From positions 27,660-91,659 of the forward strand of contig JAFLJQ010000256.1 of the NCBI GenBank assembly GCA_022712915.1: a stretch of 64,000 nucleotides of DNA, read 5' to 3'. This DNA comes from Gammaproteobacteria bacterium. Lineage in GTDB: Bacteria > Pseudomonadota > Gammaproteobacteria > UBA6429 > Thiohalophilaceae. Positions 9,282-19,171 of this stretch are shown one piece after another. Position 1 is the stretch's first letter. The number at the start of each line of letters is the position of its first letter. The position numbers were made by a program, and so were the translations under genes. The notes under the pieces were generated by a model. It made no database searches. It saw only the letters and a program-made list of their open reading frames with translations, and had not been told where the DNA came from.

Positions 9282-11789
9282 GTGAACTTATCGTATTGGA
9301 AGAAAGATTGGTTTATTGGTCTACTTGTAGCATCAATATTTCTTGTCTTTGCGGCAACTGACAGTTTGCGTGCCCCAGATTTGGCGGCGTATGACTTGGG
9401 GGTGCGTTTTTCTCCTAATAAAAAGGCTAACCCTGATGTCGTTGTCATAGCCATAGACGATGCGGCATTACAGGAGATGGGCAGTTGGCCCTGGCCGCGA
9501 GACATTATGGCCAGTCTGACCCAGCAAATCGTTGCAGCTCATCCCAAAGTGATCGGCTATGCCCTTTCATTCGATACTCGCCAGGGTGGCCACAGTCTTG
9601 GTGCCCTCAATGAACTCAAATCAGTTATCGATCAATCCAGTGCCGTTCGTTTGTTGTTACGGCGTGTCGAAGGTGGATTGGATACCGATCAAACCTTTGC
9701 CAATAGCTTGAAAAAGGCTGGGCGGATCGTGATGGCTGTTCCCTATCAATTGCAAACGAATACCAACAAACTTGACGTCTTGCAGTTGAGTGACGATGTT
9801 AAACGGTATGGCATAACAAAAACACTTAACAGGCAAAGCAAGCTGGCTAGTTGGCTTGGCTCTGAACCTGTTCCAGTCGCGGGATTGGCCTTTCCACCTA
9901 TTCCGGAGTTAAGTCGCTTTGCAGGTGCACTTGGTCATGTTCAATTGAATGCACCACGAGGTGCTAGTGGCAGAATTGAACCATTGGTTTTGAAGGTGGG
10001 TGACATTTACTTGCCTTCCTTTTCGTTAATGATGGCGGCTCGAAGTAAAGGATTGATGACGCGCCACCTTAAGGTCGATCTGGGTGAACAAATAAGTGTT
10101 CCTGGATTCCAGTTGCCAACAGACAAGAAATTACAGCTTTATTCAAGTTTTTACTCTGCTCAGGCAGATAAGCCGCCCTTTAAAGTTTATTCGATCCTTG
10201 ATGTGCTGAATGAGAAAACGCCAGCGATAGCCTTTAAAAATAAGTCTGTCCTGATAGGCTTGACGGCCAGACAACAAGCCAATTTGTTTGACACTCCTCT
10301 GGGTGCCATGCCGCCGGTTATGTTGGCGGCACACCGTGTTTCGAGTCTGTTAAACGGCGATTTGTATCAAATTCCTGAATGGGCCGGTGTATTGGGGATT
10401 CTGGTTATCCTGGCTATTGGACTTTACCTGGCGTTTGTCTTGCCACGTTTTCGCCTTGGTACAGGTCTGGCGTTGAGTATTTTGTTGCTGGTGATACTGC
10501 TTAATATACACTTTATTTTTATGATGGCCAAGGCCACCTGGATACCGTTAATGCTGCCAGTGCTGGCCTTGATTATCGGGCATGTTGTGTTGAGTGTGAA
10601 ACATCTGCTTGAAAATACCATCGGTACTATTAAGGCAGAATTGTCGGATGCCAATTGTTTACTGGGGCAATCTTTTCAGTCACAGGGCCAGTTGGATCAG
10701 GCCTTTGAAAAATATCGTCGTTGTATTGTTAACCAGTCCATTATTGGCATGCTCTATAATCTGGGACTGGATTATGAGCGAAAACGGCAATTCAACAAAG
10801 CCGTGACTGTTTTTAAATATATTGAGCAGCATGATATCAAATATTCCGATGTTACCGAACGAATCAAACGTAATCAGGAAGTAACCGATGTGCTGGTCTT
10901 GGGTGGGAAGAATAGCGGGAGTTCTGCAAATGGCACCTTGATGCTCAGTAATCCAGGTGTACAAAAACCCATGCTGGGTCGTTATCATATCGATAAGGAG
11001 CTGGGCCGTGGCGCTATGGGCATGGTTTATCTTGGTCATGATCCCAAAATAGGCAGAACCGTAGCGATCAAGACCATGGTGCTTGCGCAGGAATTTGAAG
11101 GTGAGCAGTTGGAAGATGTGAAACAGCGCTTTTTTCGTGAAGCTGAAACGGCTGGTCGATTAAATCATCCTAATATTGTGACTATCTATGATGTTGGTGA
11201 AGATCAGGATCTTTCTTATATTGCGATGGATTACCTGAAAGGGGTTAATCTACTGGCTTATTGTAAAAGTGAAACGCTTTTATCAGTTGAAACTGTATTT
11301 ACGCTAGTTATGCAGGTAGCGGATGCTCTGGATTTTGCGCACAAACAAAATGTGGTGCACCGGGATATCAAACCGGCAAATATTATTTATGATGAAGACG
11401 GTGGGGCGCTAAATGTGACAGACTTTGGTGTGGCTTGTATAACGGATGCAAGCAAGACCAAGACCGGCACTATTTTGGGTAGCCCCTCTTATATGTCACC
11501 CGAGCAACTGGCGGGCAAAAAGGTAGATGGTCGTTCGGATTTATTTTCGCTTGGCGTGACTTTTTACCAGATGTTAACCGGTGAGTTGCCGTTTATAGGT
11601 GAATCATTGGCGAGTTTAATGTATAAAATTGCTAATGAAAAACATCCAGATGTGAGAATGTTTCGACCAGATTTACCTGCCTGTGTCAGTAAATTGATTA
11701 ACAAGGCTTTGCATAAAGAGATAGAAAGGCGTTTTCAATCCGGGGAGAAAATGGCGGAAGCAATTCAACGTTGTCTTGAACGCCTGTAA
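9282..11789 (+). CDS. CHASE2-domain membrane Ser/Thr protein kinase
   Basis: A transmembrane sensor kinase of 835 residues if read from GTG 9282; an open frame continues upstream to 9147 but does not look like family sequence. One membrane segment lies at about residues 10-27, then an extracytoplasmic CHASE2 sensor domain to about 355 (WPWPRD near its start). Three membrane segments follow at about 363-440 and a TPR-like stretch at about 456-518. The C-terminal kinase domain begins near 563: glycine loop GRGAMG, catalytic Lys at about 597 (VAIK), HRDIKPAN near 693, DFG at 714, and the SPSYMSPEQ activation segment. All catalytic residues are present. PP2C and FHA genes follow directly, suggesting one signalling operon. 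Confidence 0.92.
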   Translation: MNLSYWKKDWFIGLLVASIFLVFAATDSLRAPDLAAYDLGVRFSPNKKANPDVVVIAIDDAALQEMGSWPWPRDIMASLTQQIVAAHPKVIGYALSFDTRQGGHSLGALNELKSVIDQSSAVRLLLRRVEGGLDTDQTFANSLKKAGRIVMAVPYQLQTNTNKLDVLQLSDDVKRYGITKTLNRQSKLASWLGSEPVPVAGLAFPPIPELSRFAGALGHVQLNAPRGASGRIEPLVLKVGDIYLPSFSLMMAARSKGLMTRHLKVDLGEQISVPGFQLPTDKKLQLYSSFYSAQADKPPFKVYSILDVLNEKTPAIAFKNKSVLIGLTARQQANLFDTPLGAMPPVMLAAHRVSSLLNGDLYQIPEWAGVLGILVILAIGLYLAFVLPRFRLGTGLALSILLLVILLNIHFIFMMAKATWIPLMLPVLALIIGHVVLSVKHLLENTIGTIKAELSDANCLLGQSFQSQGQLDQAFEKYRRCIVNQSIIGMLYNLGLDYERKRQFNKAVTVFKYIEQHDIKYSDVTERIKRNQEVTDVLVLGGKNSGSSANGTLMLSNPGVQKPMLGRYHIDKELGRGAMGMVYLGHDPKIGRTVAIKTMVLAQEFEGEQLEDVKQRFFREAETAGRLNHPNIVTIYDVGEDQDLSYIAMDYLKGVNLLAYCKSETLLSVETVFTLVMQVADALDFAHKQNVVHRDIKPANIIYDEDGGALNVTDFGVACITDASKTKTGTILGSPSYMSPEQLAGKKVDGRSDLFSLGVTFYQMLTGELPFIGESLASLMYKIANEKHPDVRMFRPDLPACVSKLINKALHKEIERRFQSGEKMAEAIQRCLERL

Positions 11790-11813
11790 CATAATGCATA
11801 AAGGTTAAGCTGT

Positions 11814-12638
11814 GTGAATGATAATGGTCTGAAAATTTTAATTTATGGCTCAACGGATGTCGGGCAAACTCGTGATCATAACGAAGATGCTATTTCCTGG
11901 GATGCCCGTCTTGGATTGGCCCTGTTAGCTGATGGCATGGGGGGCCATAATGCGGGTGAAGTCGCCAGTATTATGGCAGTCGATTCGATTAAGACATCAT
12001 TGGCTGATGTGGTGACGCCCGAGATCATTGCTTCAGGCATAGTGGATTACAGTGAAGCCGTGGTTGATGCCATTAGCTTTGCCAATAGTGAAATTAACGA
12101 GCAATCGCTGGATAACCCGGAATATGCTGGTATGGGTACGACTCTGGTGCTGGTGTTATTCCTGAATCATGTTGTTATCTATGCTCATGTAGGTGACTCC
12201 AGGATTTATCGTTTACGGCAATCCAAATTAGAGCAACTTACCTCTGATCATTCTTTGGTTCAGGAGATGATTGACAATGGTTACCTAAGTCATGAAGAGG
12301 CTCAGGAATCAACCAGCCGTAATCTGATTACCCGTGCACTGGGTATCAGTGATGAGGTTGAGGTTGATATTGCCGAGCAAGACACGGAAATTGGTGATAT
12401 TTATTTGTTATGCTCAGACGGTTTGACTGATTTGGTAACAGACCAGGATATTAACGATGTGATAATACGATACCGTGAAGACTTGGATTTGGCATCTAGA
12501 ACGTTGATTGATATGGCCAACCAAAAAGGTGGTACTGATAATATTTCGATCGTCCTTGCGGCTGTTTATAAAGCTTATTCTGATGGTAAAGACGACGATG
12601 AGTCGACGACACTTGAGATAAAAATGGGTGAAGATTAA
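11814..12638 (+). CDS. PP2C-family serine/threonine phosphatase
   Basis: A soluble 274-residue PPM/PP2C protein phosphatase that removes phosphate from Ser/Thr. Metal-binding motifs are intact: DHNEDA near the N-terminus, ADGMGGHNAGE, HVGDSRIYRL, SDGLTD and GGTDNIS. The start is GTG at 11814, with AAGGT about ten bases before it. It lies 24 bases after the kinase stop and one base before the next FHA gene. It is the natural antagonist of the upstream kinase, by analogy with bacterial Stk/Stp pairs. Confidence 0.93.
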   Translation: MNDNGLKILIYGSTDVGQTRDHNEDAISWDARLGLALLADGMGGHNAGEVASIMAVDSIKTSLADVVTPEIIASGIVDYSEAVVDAISFANSEINEQSLDNPEYAGMGTTLVLVLFLNHVVIYAHVGDSRIYRLRQSKLEQLTSDHSLVQEMIDNGYLSHEEAQESTSRNLITRALGISDEVEVDIAEQDTEIGDIYLLCSDGLTDLVTDQDINDVIIRYREDLDLASRTLIDMANQKGGTDNISIVLAAVYKAYSDGKDDDESTTLEIKMGED

Positions 12639-12639
12639 T

Positions 12640-13272
12640 ATGCCAAAGTTAAGACTCATCCGCGATGGTGTCGTAGTTAGAGAATATCCTTTAGACAAGG
12701 AGCGTGTGTCTGTAGGCCGCAAGGCGTATAACGATATCCAGATTGATGATCCAACGGTGAGTGGTGAGCATGCTGTTTTTCTGGTGTTGCAGAATGTTTA
12801 TGTTGAAGATATGAACAGCACTAATGGGGTTGTTCTGAATGGTAAGAAAGTGAATAGAAGGCAACTCAATCATGGTGATGTAATTTATATCGGGCAGCAT
12901 GAGTTCAAGTTTGTCGATGACACGTCTCATGATTTTGAGCGTACTATTATCATTCCAGCATCGGTTTCAGGTAAGAATACATGCAGTGATGTGGTCACGG
13001 CTGAGACAGCATCTCTTACCATTATGAGCGGGCCCAAAGAAGGTGAAGTGATGGCTGTAAAAAAAGCCTATACCAAGATTGGTACTGCTGACCATGTGGC
13101 CGTAATTGCTCGGCGTGGGGGTCGTTTTTTCCTGATGCCCATGACGGGTGTTGGTGATCGGGATAATCATGCCAAGTTGAATGATACCCCCCTCAAGGCG
13201 GAGAGTATGTCGCTTAAGTCAGGTGATATTATTGAGGTGGGTGGTACGCAGTTGGAATTTTTGCAGACATAA
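12640..13272 (+). CDS. FHA-domain protein, two FHA-like domains
   Basis: A 210-residue cytoplasmic protein. The N-terminal FHA domain shows GRKAYNDIQI, VSGEHAV and EDMNSTNG, the residues that bind phosphothreonine. The C-terminal ~85 residues look like a second, degenerate FHA fold without the full SxxH/N motif, ending in DIIEVGGTQLEF. The start is ATG 12640 (MPKLRLIRDG), one base past the PP2C stop, with GGTGAAGA just upstream. The position implies a phospho-reader for the CHASE2 kinase. Confidence 0.88.
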   Translation: MPKLRLIRDGVVVREYPLDKERVSVGRKAYNDIQIDDPTVSGEHAVFLVLQNVYVEDMNSTNGVVLNGKKVNRRQLNHGDVIYIGQHEFKFVDDTSHDFERTIIIPASVSGKNTCSDVVTAETASLTIMSGPKEGEVMAVKKAYTKIGTADHVAVIARRGGRFFLMPMTGVGDRDNHAKLNDTPLKAESMSLKSGDIIEVGGTQLEFLQT

Positions 13273-13308
13273 AATTTTTTGAGAATGTAAATTAATTCAG
13301 GGTGTAAA

Positions 13309-13662
13309 ATGGCAAAGCTGCTTGTGAAGCATGAAGGTATTGTACTAAAGGAATTTTTAATCGAAAAAACAAGTATGACGCTTGGACGAAATATCGGTAA
13401 TGATATACAACTGGATGATGCCGCTATTAGTGGTGTACATGCCAAAATTATGGTTGAACCTAATCAATACCTTGATGGGCATGATGATATCTACATAGAA
13501 GACTTGGGCAGTACCAATGGTACTCAGGTCAATGGTCGGGTTATACAGAAGCATTTATTGAAAAATGATGACCAGTTACAGATTGGCAAACACAAGCTGA
13601 GTTATGTCAGTGAACTGGATCATCGGCATGAGCAGACGGCCATTTATGTTCCTGAAAATTGA
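13309..13662 (+). CDS. Single FHA-domain protein
   Basis: A 117-residue protein that is little more than one FHA domain: GRNIGNDIQL, ISGVHAKI and EDLGSTNGTQVNG. It resembles the N-terminal domain of the gene before it, and the two may be a local duplication. The gap between them is 36 bases. Likely the last gene of the kinase-phosphatase-FHA operon; its phosphorylated partner is unknown. Confidence 0.88.
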   Translation: MAKLLVKHEGIVLKEFLIEKTSMTLGRNIGNDIQLDDAAISGVHAKIMVEPNQYLDGHDDIYIEDLGSTNGTQVNGRVIQKHLLKNDDQLQIGKHKLSYVSELDHRHEQTAIYVPEN

Positions 13663-13805
13663 TTTTTGCAATAAATTCTCAACAGTTGGTTCCCCACCCT
13701 GATATTGCACCACCTTTGTAAACTGGTGGTTTCTGTGTCTTGTCTGGCAGTGTTAAACTGTACAGCTTATTTTTTTCTAAACTTAAGTCAGCACTGAGGT
13801 TTGTT

Positions 13806-14552
13806 ATGGCAGGACACAGTAAATGGGCCAATATTCGCCACCGTAAGGCAGCACAGGATGCCAAACGGGGAAAATTATTCACCAAACTGATACGTGAAAT
13901 TACTGTTTCTTCCCGGGTTGGTGGGGCCGATGCGGACTCCAATCCACGTCTGCGCGATGCTACCAGCAAGGCCCTGGTGGCCAATATGACCCGGGATACC
14001 ATCGAACGGGCCATCAAACGGGGTGCGGGCGATAATAGTGGCGATCATTATGACGAAGTCCGTTACGAGGGCTACGGCCCGAGTGGTGTGGCGGTCATGG
14101 TGGATTGCTTGACCGATAACCGTAATCGCACCGTGGCTGAGGTGCGTCACGCCTTTAGCAAATCAGGTGGTAATTTGGGTACAGATGGTTCAGTGGCCTA
14201 TTTATTCAGCAAATTAGGCATATTGACTTATCCAACGGGTAGCGATGAAGACCAGATCATGGAGGTTGCCCTGGAGGGTGGGGCGGAGGATGTGGTCAAT
14301 AATCAGGATGGTTCGGTTGATGTTGTGACGTCAGTGGATGGTTATCATACAGTGGTGGCTGCGATGGAACAGGCTGATCTTAAGCCGGAGCGTACGGAAT
14401 TGACCATGCAAGCGGCCATTGAAGTCAATCTTGAGCTTGATGATGCTGAAAAGGTGCTACGTCTGGTGGATATGCTGGAGGATTTGGACGATGTTCAACA
14501 GGTTTACACCAATGCTGACTTTTCCGACGAGGTCATGGCCAAACTAGGTTAA
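13806..14552 (+). CDS. yebC: YebC/PmpR-family protein
   Basis: A 248-residue member of the YebC/TACO1 family, described as a DNA-binding regulator or a translation factor relieving ribosome stalling. The N-terminus [14 protein letters not shown] is diagnostic, so ATG 13806 is preferred over the in-frame ATG-equivalent at 13740. The gene sits before ruvC as in most gammaproteobacteria. Confidence 0.96.
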   Translation: MAGHSKWANIRHRKAAQDAKRGKLFTKLIREITVSSRVGGADADSNPRLRDATSKALVANMTRDTIERAIKRGAGDNSGDHYDEVRYEGYGPSGVAVMVDCLTDNRNRTVAEVRHAFSKSGGNLGTDGSVAYLFSKLGILTYPTGSDEDQIMEVALEGGAEDVVNNQDGSVDVVTSVDGYHTVVAAMEQADLKPERTELTMQAAIEVNLELDDAEKVLRLVDMLEDLDDVQQVYTNADFSDEVMAKLG

Positions 14553-14626
14553 TTCCGACCAATTTTGTCAAAATTGCTTATTATCCCCTTTTAATGAGGC
14601 CCTGCTATCCTGTATCTTCTGATTCC

Positions 14627-15148
14627 ATGATTCGCATTTTAGGTATTGATCCAGGTTCACAAGTGACAGGGTTTGGCATCATTGAGGTGCAGGCGAACCA
14701 TCTTCACTGTATTACTACAGGCTGTGTGAGAATTAAGGGAGATGATCTGGCCAGTCGGCTCAAGGTGGTTTTTGAAGGCATTAGTCAGTTAGTGACAGAG
14801 TTTCAGCCTGAGGAAGTGGCCATTGAAAATATCTTTATGTACCGCAATGCCGACTCGGCCCTCAAGTTGGGGCAGGCACGGGGCGCCGCTATCAGCGCCG
14901 TATCGGTACAATCGATACCCGTGTTTGAGTATACCCCCACGCAAATTAAAAAGGCCATTGTTGGTAAAGGTAACGCAAGCAAGGAGCAGGTACAGCATAT
15001 GGTTAAGGTTCTTTTATCGCTTAACCGGACACCACAAAGTGATGCGGCTGATGCCCTGGCTACGGCCATGTGCCATAGTCATTTACGCAACCAACCCCTG
15101 CAGATAGAACGGCGTCGGCGGGTGGGGCGTTGGAAAAGTTTAAAGTAA
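14627..15148 (+). CDS. ruvC: Crossover junction endodeoxyribonuclease RuvC
   Basis: Resolves Holliday junctions by symmetric cleavage, guided by RuvAB. The 173-residue length equals that of E. coli RuvC. Acidic catalytic residues are visible in GIDPGSQVTG near the start, AIENIF in the middle and SDAADALATA near the end. ATG 14627 gives the standard N-terminus MIRILGIDPG. Forms ruvC-ruvA-ruvB with the next two genes. Confidence 0.97.
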   Translation: MIRILGIDPGSQVTGFGIIEVQANHLHCITTGCVRIKGDDLASRLKVVFEGISQLVTEFQPEEVAIENIFMYRNADSALKLGQARGAAISAVSVQSIPVFEYTPTQIKKAIVGKGNASKEQVQHMVKVLLSLNRTPQSDAADALATAMCHSHLRNQPLQIERRRRVGRWKSLK

Positions 15149-15176
15149 AATACATAGCTAAGGACATAAAAACAGC

Positions 15177-15788
15177 ATGATTGGTCGTTTAAGCGGAATT
15201 TTGCTCGAAAAACAACCACCACAACTGTTGCTTGATGTAAACGGGGTGGGTTATGAGCTGGATGCACCCATGTCGACTTTTTATCAGTTGCCTTCGACGG
15301 GCGAGAAAGTCAGTTTGTTTACCCACCTGGTGGTGCGTGAGGATGCCTGGTTACTGTGCGGTTTTGCCTCTCTGGCCGAGCGGCGTATGTTCCGTGATCT
15401 GATTAAGGTCAATGGCGTCGGTGCCAAGCTGGCATTGACCATCTTATCTGGTATTAGTGCCGATGAATTTGCCCGCTGTATCCTAGAGGCTGATAGTTCA
15501 TCACTGGTGCGCCTGCCGGGTGTTGGTAAAAAGACGGCTGAACGACTGATTATTGAGCTACGTGATAGATTGCAGGGTTGGGAATCGACGACTGGCCTGC
15601 CGACTTCGGCCACGGTGAACGGGGCTGATACACAGGTAAACGATCCGAGTCGTGATGCCGTTAGTGCGCTGGTGGCTCTGGGATATAAACCTCATGAGGC
15701 CAACCGCATGGTCTCCATCGCGAGCCGTGGTGACGTGGTATCGAGTGAAGAATTAATTAAGGCAGCACTCAAGGCAGCGGTAAACTGA
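15177..15788 (+). CDS. ruvA: Holliday junction branch migration protein RuvA
   Basis: A 203-residue DNA-binding subunit that tetramerises on Holliday junctions and loads RuvB. The N-terminal OB fold begins MIGRLSG. Two helix-hairpin-helix motifs follow: [10 protein letters not shown] and [12 protein letters not shown]. The C-terminal domain that contacts RuvB ends in [12 protein letters not shown]. Its stop is one base before the ruvB start, so translation is likely coupled. Confidence 0.97.
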   Translation: MIGRLSGILLEKQPPQLLLDVNGVGYELDAPMSTFYQLPSTGEKVSLFTHLVVREDAWLLCGFASLAERRMFRDLIKVNGVGAKLALTILSGISADEFARCILEADSSSLVRLPGVGKKTAERLIIELRDRLQGWESTTGLPTSATVNGADTQVNDPSRDAVSALVALGYKPHEANRMVSIASRGDVVSSEELIKAALKAAVN

Positions 15789-15789
15789 G

Positions 15790-16830
15790 ATGTTGGAAAC
15801 AGAACGATTCATAACAGGGCAGCAACTTGATCGGGAAGATAATCAGGATCGGACTATCCGGCCTCAGACATTGTCGGATTATGTTGGTCAGACGGCCGTG
15901 TGTGAGCAAATGCAAATTTTTATCCAGGCGGCCCGTTCACGCCAGGAAGCCCTGGATCATGTGCTTATATTTGGCCCACCAGGCTTGGGTAAAACAACCT
16001 TGTCACACATTATTGCCAATGAACTGGGTGTGAACATGAAGCACACATCGGGCCCGGTTCTGGAGCGTCCAGGTGATCTGGCTGCTTTGTTGACCAATCT
16101 GGAAGCCGATGATGTTCTGTTTGTTGATGAAATTCATCGACTCAGCCCGGTGGTGGAGGAAATTCTCTATCCGGCTATGGAAGATTACCAGATCGATATT
16201 ATGATTGGTGAGGGCCCTGCGGCCCGTTCTATTAAACTTGACTTGCCACCTTTTACTCTGGTGGGGGCCACCACCCGTGCTGGGTTATTGACCTCACCTT
16301 TGCGAGATAGGTTTGGTATTGTGCAACGTCTGGAATTTTACACTGCCGATGAACTGGTCAGTATTGTAAAACGAACGGCGGGTATCCTGGGTGTGGAGTT
16401 AGATCATGAGGGTGCCATGGAGATCGCACGTCGTTCCCGTGGCACCCCCAGAATTACCAACCGCTTGCTACGGCGGGTGCGGGACTATGCGCAGGTTAAG
16501 GCAGACGGTAAGATTGATAGTGACATCGCCCAACGGGCGCTGGAGATGCTGGATGTGGATAAGTGCGGATTTGATATGATGGATCGTAAACTGATGCTTG
16601 TTATCATGGAAAAATTTGATGGGGGGCCGGTGGGTCTGGATAGCCTGGCTGCTGCAATTGGTGAAGAACGGGACACCATTGAGGATGTGCTGGAGCCTTA
16701 TTTGATACAACAAGGGTTTATGATGCGTACTCCACGAGGCCGGGTGGCGACGAATAGTGCCTATCAGCATTTTGGTTTAACGAACAAGCATGAAGTTGAT
16801 AACGCGGGCATAAATTTGTTCGGAAACTGA
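15790..16830 (+). CDS. ruvB: Holliday junction branch migration helicase RuvB
   Basis: A 346-residue AAA+ motor that drives branch migration with RuvA. The Walker A motif is GPPGLGKTT, Walker B is LFVDEIHRL, sensor 1 lies in GATTRAG, and the arginine-finger region and C-terminal winged helix (RTPRGR) are present. Length matches the family. It ends the ruv operon; a repeat element follows 5 bases after the stop. Confidence 0.98.
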   Translation: MLETERFITGQQLDREDNQDRTIRPQTLSDYVGQTAVCEQMQIFIQAARSRQEALDHVLIFGPPGLGKTTLSHIIANELGVNMKHTSGPVLERPGDLAALLTNLEADDVLFVDEIHRLSPVVEEILYPAMEDYQIDIMIGEGPAARSIKLDLPPFTLVGATTRAGLLTSPLRDRFGIVQRLEFYTADELVSIVKRTAGILGVELDHEGAMEIARRSRGTPRITNRLLRRVRDYAQVKADGKIDSDIAQRALEMLDVDKCGFDMMDRKLMLVIMEKFDGGPVGLDSLAAAIGEERDTIEDVLEPYLIQQGFMMRTPRGRVATNSAYQHFGLTNKHEVDNAGINLFGN

Positions 16831-16835
16831 GTTTA

Positions 16836-16993
16836 GGGCGCGTCTAGAAATAGTAATTTTTTCGTGAGAGCAAGGAAAGCACCGCGCGCAGAACCGCAGT
16901 GTATATGGCATACATGAGGATTCGAGCACGGTACTGACACTGCTATCGCGGACTTGTGCCCCTTGGGTGAAAAGTGCATTTATAGAAGTGCCC
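16836..16993 (+). repeat. Dispersed MITE-like repeat, copy 1
   Basis: A 158-base non-coding element between ruvB and tolQ. Its ends are imperfect inverted repeats: GGGCGCGTCTAGAAAT on the left and ATTTATAGAAGTGCCC on the right (13 of 16 positions pair). Both flanks read TTTAG if one boundary G is shared, a possible target duplication. The interior is diverged from the other two full copies but keeps recognisable pieces, such as GCAAGG and a GCAGT...ATGG stretch in the same order. The rest of the 350-base gap (16994-17180) holds AT-rich sequence with no gene and presumably the tolQ promoter. Confidence 0.75.
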
Positions 16994-17180
16994 TTTAGTT
17001 AATTGTGAAAACAATTAAATCGCTAGCATAACAAAATTGCGTTGTTTGTTATTTGAGTGCATCAGGGATGTCAGTTGTAATTAAGGCGATTGTGAACTAG
17101 TAAATGGTGTTGCTGTCACAGCAGGTGCTATTTTAAGGATCACTGGATAATTTATAACATACAAATAAAGGTTGGTGGGT

Positions 17181-17861
17181 GTGAGTACGGATTTATCAAT
17201 ATTTCAATTAATGCTGGACGCCAGTATTGTGGTGCAGCTGGTTATGCTCCTGCTGATTTTGGCATCTCTGTTTTCATGGACGATTATTTTTGTTAAAGGC
17301 TTAACCTTTAAACGGGCGAGAGAAGCAGCGGAACAATTTGAGCGGCGTTTCTGGTCAGGTGCTGAATTGGGTGAGCTATATAAAAGAGTTTCAGCACGGC
17401 GTGGTAAGGTTCCCGGCATGGAGGCGATTTTTGAAGCGGGTTTTCGTGAATATGTGCATTTACACAAACAGGGCAATGTTGATCCTATGTCAGTACTTGA
17501 AGGTGCTCAGCGTGCTATGCGCGTGGCCCTTAATCGCGAGATTGAAGAATTAGAAATGCACCTGTCATTTCTTGCTACCGTGGGTTCAACCAGTCCTTAT
17601 ATTGGTTTGTTTGGTACGGTCTGGGGAATTATGAATTCTTTTCATGCCATTGGCCAAATGCAAAACGCCACTATAGCAGCTGTTGCACCGGGTATCTCAG
17701 AAGCCTTGGTGGCCACTGCAATGGGCTTGTTTGCCGCGATACCTGCGGTAATTGGTTATAACCGTTATTCAAATGATCTGGAAAGACTGGTTGCTCGTTA
17801 TGATATTTTTGTTGAAGAGTTTTCAACTATATTGCAACGTCAGGCCCATAACCAGAACTAG
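17181..17861 (+). CDS. tolQ: Tol-Pal system proton channel subunit TolQ
   Basis: An inner-membrane protein of 226 residues with three membrane segments. With TolR it forms the proton-driven motor that energises TolA. The first helix is near the N-terminus (VVQLVMLLLILASLFSW); the paired helices near residues 130-190 carry the TolQ/ExbB features VGSTSPYIGLFGTVWG and ALVATAMGLFAAIPAV. The start is GTG 17181 with AAAGG upstream. ybgC, usually in front of tolQ, is absent; the gap carries repeat copy 1 instead. Confidence 0.96.
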   Translation: MSTDLSIFQLMLDASIVVQLVMLLLILASLFSWTIIFVKGLTFKRAREAAEQFERRFWSGAELGELYKRVSARRGKVPGMEAIFEAGFREYVHLHKQGNVDPMSVLEGAQRAMRVALNREIEELEMHLSFLATVGSTSPYIGLFGTVWGIMNSFHAIGQMQNATIAAVAPGISEALVATAMGLFAAIPAVIGYNRYSNDLERLVARYDIFVEEFSTILQRQAHNQN

Positions 17862-17878
17862 TATCGGGTAATATAATT

Positions 17879-18334
17879 TTGAGTTACGTTCCAGCTAGTA
17901 ATCGATTTAAGAAAAAGCGCATGTCAGAGATCAATGTGGTGCCCTACATTGATGTCATGCTGGTGTTGTTGGTTATTTTTATGGTAACCGCGCCGTTGCT
18001 GTCTGAAGGTGTTAAGGTTGATTTGCCGGAAATATCCAGTAATTCTCTTGATGAAATTGATCAGGAACCGGTTATTGTAACCGTTGATGCTAAGGGCAAG
18101 TATTATTTAAATATTGGTGAGTCCCCACAAGAATCGATTGATGATGCGACTCTGATGGCGCGTGTGGCGGCGGTATTACGACATCGAAAAGGGGTTGATG
18201 TACTTGTTCGTGGTGATCAAAATGTTGAGTATGGCAAGGTTATTGGTGCCATGTCCTTGTTGCAAAAGGCCGGGGTCAATAATGTTGGTCTGGTGACTGA
18301 ACCACTTAAAAATCGGAAACGAAAGCACAAGTAG
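17879..18334 (+). CDS. tolR: Tol-Pal system protein TolR
   Basis: A 151-residue ExbD/TolR protein with one N-terminal membrane helix and a periplasmic domain. The helix carries the essential Asp in PYIDVMLVLLVIFMV. The start codon is TTG at 17879, inferred because the ATG-containing alternative (RMSEINV) would remove the usual short cytoplasmic lead. Seventeen bases separate it from tolQ, and tolA follows after one base. Confidence 0.94.
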   Translation: MSYVPASNRFKKKRMSEINVVPYIDVMLVLLVIFMVTAPLLSEGVKVDLPEISSNSLDEIDQEPVIVTVDAKGKYYLNIGESPQESIDDATLMARVAAVLRHRKGVDVLVRGDQNVEYGKVIGAMSLLQKAGVNNVGLVTEPLKNRKRKHK

Positions 18335-18335
18335 T

Positions 18336-19166
18336 ATGCTAGATATCATTAAGGAGAACCCGCGCGCGATAATGTATGCCGTCATTGTGCATCTTGTATT
18401 GATCGCGCTTATGGTGGTTAGTTTCAAGTGGACGGACAAACCCGCCATTGAATCAAAGGACAAAGGTGAAGAGATCGTTCGTGCGGTCACGGTAGATGCA
18501 AAAATAATCGATAAAGAATTGAAAAAGATTAAGGCAGCTGAAGGCAAAAAACAGCGGGAACTGGATCAGGCCGCAAAAAAGGCCAAAGAGGCTCGATTAA
18601 GGGAAGAAAAAAAACTGGCGAATGCTAAGAAAAAACGGCTTGCTGAACAAAAGGCATTGGAGCAAAATCGAAAACAGGAACAGGTTCGATTAAATGAACT
18701 TGAAAGAAAGCGCAAGCAGGAAGAAGAACGCCTGGGGAAACTGGAGCAGCAACAGCGCATGCAGGAAGAAAAGCGTCTGGAAAAGCTGGAACAACAGAAG
18801 CGCGAACAAGAATTAAAACATAAATTGCAAGCCGAACAGGAACGTCTATCGCTGGAATCGGATAAGCAGAAGCAGTCGATCATTGATCGGTACAAGCTTA
18901 TGATTGAGGTTAAAGTCATGCAGAACTGGAATGTCCCAGCCAGTGCTACAGAGGGTATGGGTTGTATCATAAAGGTTCGTTTAATTCCCGGTGGTGATGT
19001 GATACAGGTACAGTTAACCAAAAGTAGTGGTGATAGTATCTTTGATCGATCTGTAGAAAATGCGGTACACAAGGCTTCGCCATTACCGGTGCCACCCGTT
19101 GAGTCAGGTTTGTTTGATGTGTTCAGAGATTTAGAGCTTCCTTTTACGCTGGAAAAGAAAAACTAG
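18336..19166 (+). CDS. tolA: Tol-Pal system protein TolA
   Basis: A 276-residue protein linking the inner-membrane motor to the outer membrane. One membrane helix lies near the N-terminus (AVIVHLVLIALMVVSF). Then a long Lys/Glu/Gln/Arg-rich coiled coil covers about residues 60-180. The C-terminal ~90 residues are the globular TolB/Pal-contacting domain, TonB-like. The coiled-coil domain is shorter than in E. coli TolA (421 residues). Position within tolQRAB-pal confirms identity. Confidence 0.94.
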   Translation: MLDIIKENPRAIMYAVIVHLVLIALMVVSFKWTDKPAIESKDKGEEIVRAVTVDAKIIDKELKKIKAAEGKKQRELDQAAKKAKEARLREEKKLANAKKKRLAEQKALEQNRKQEQVRLNELERKRKQEEERLGKLEQQQRMQEEKRLEKLEQQKREQELKHKLQAEQERLSLESDKQKQSIIDRYKLMIEVKVMQNWNVPASATEGMGCIIKVRLIPGGDVIQVQLTKSSGDSIFDRSVENAVHKASPLPVPPVESGLFDVFRDLELPFTLEKKN

Positions 19167-19171
19167 ATATA

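Noticed and set aside
18566..19072. Long minus-strand open frame antisense to tolA
   Set aside because: It is rich in Cys and Ser because the Lys/Glu coiled-coil codons of tolA read so on the other strand; it is a shadow.
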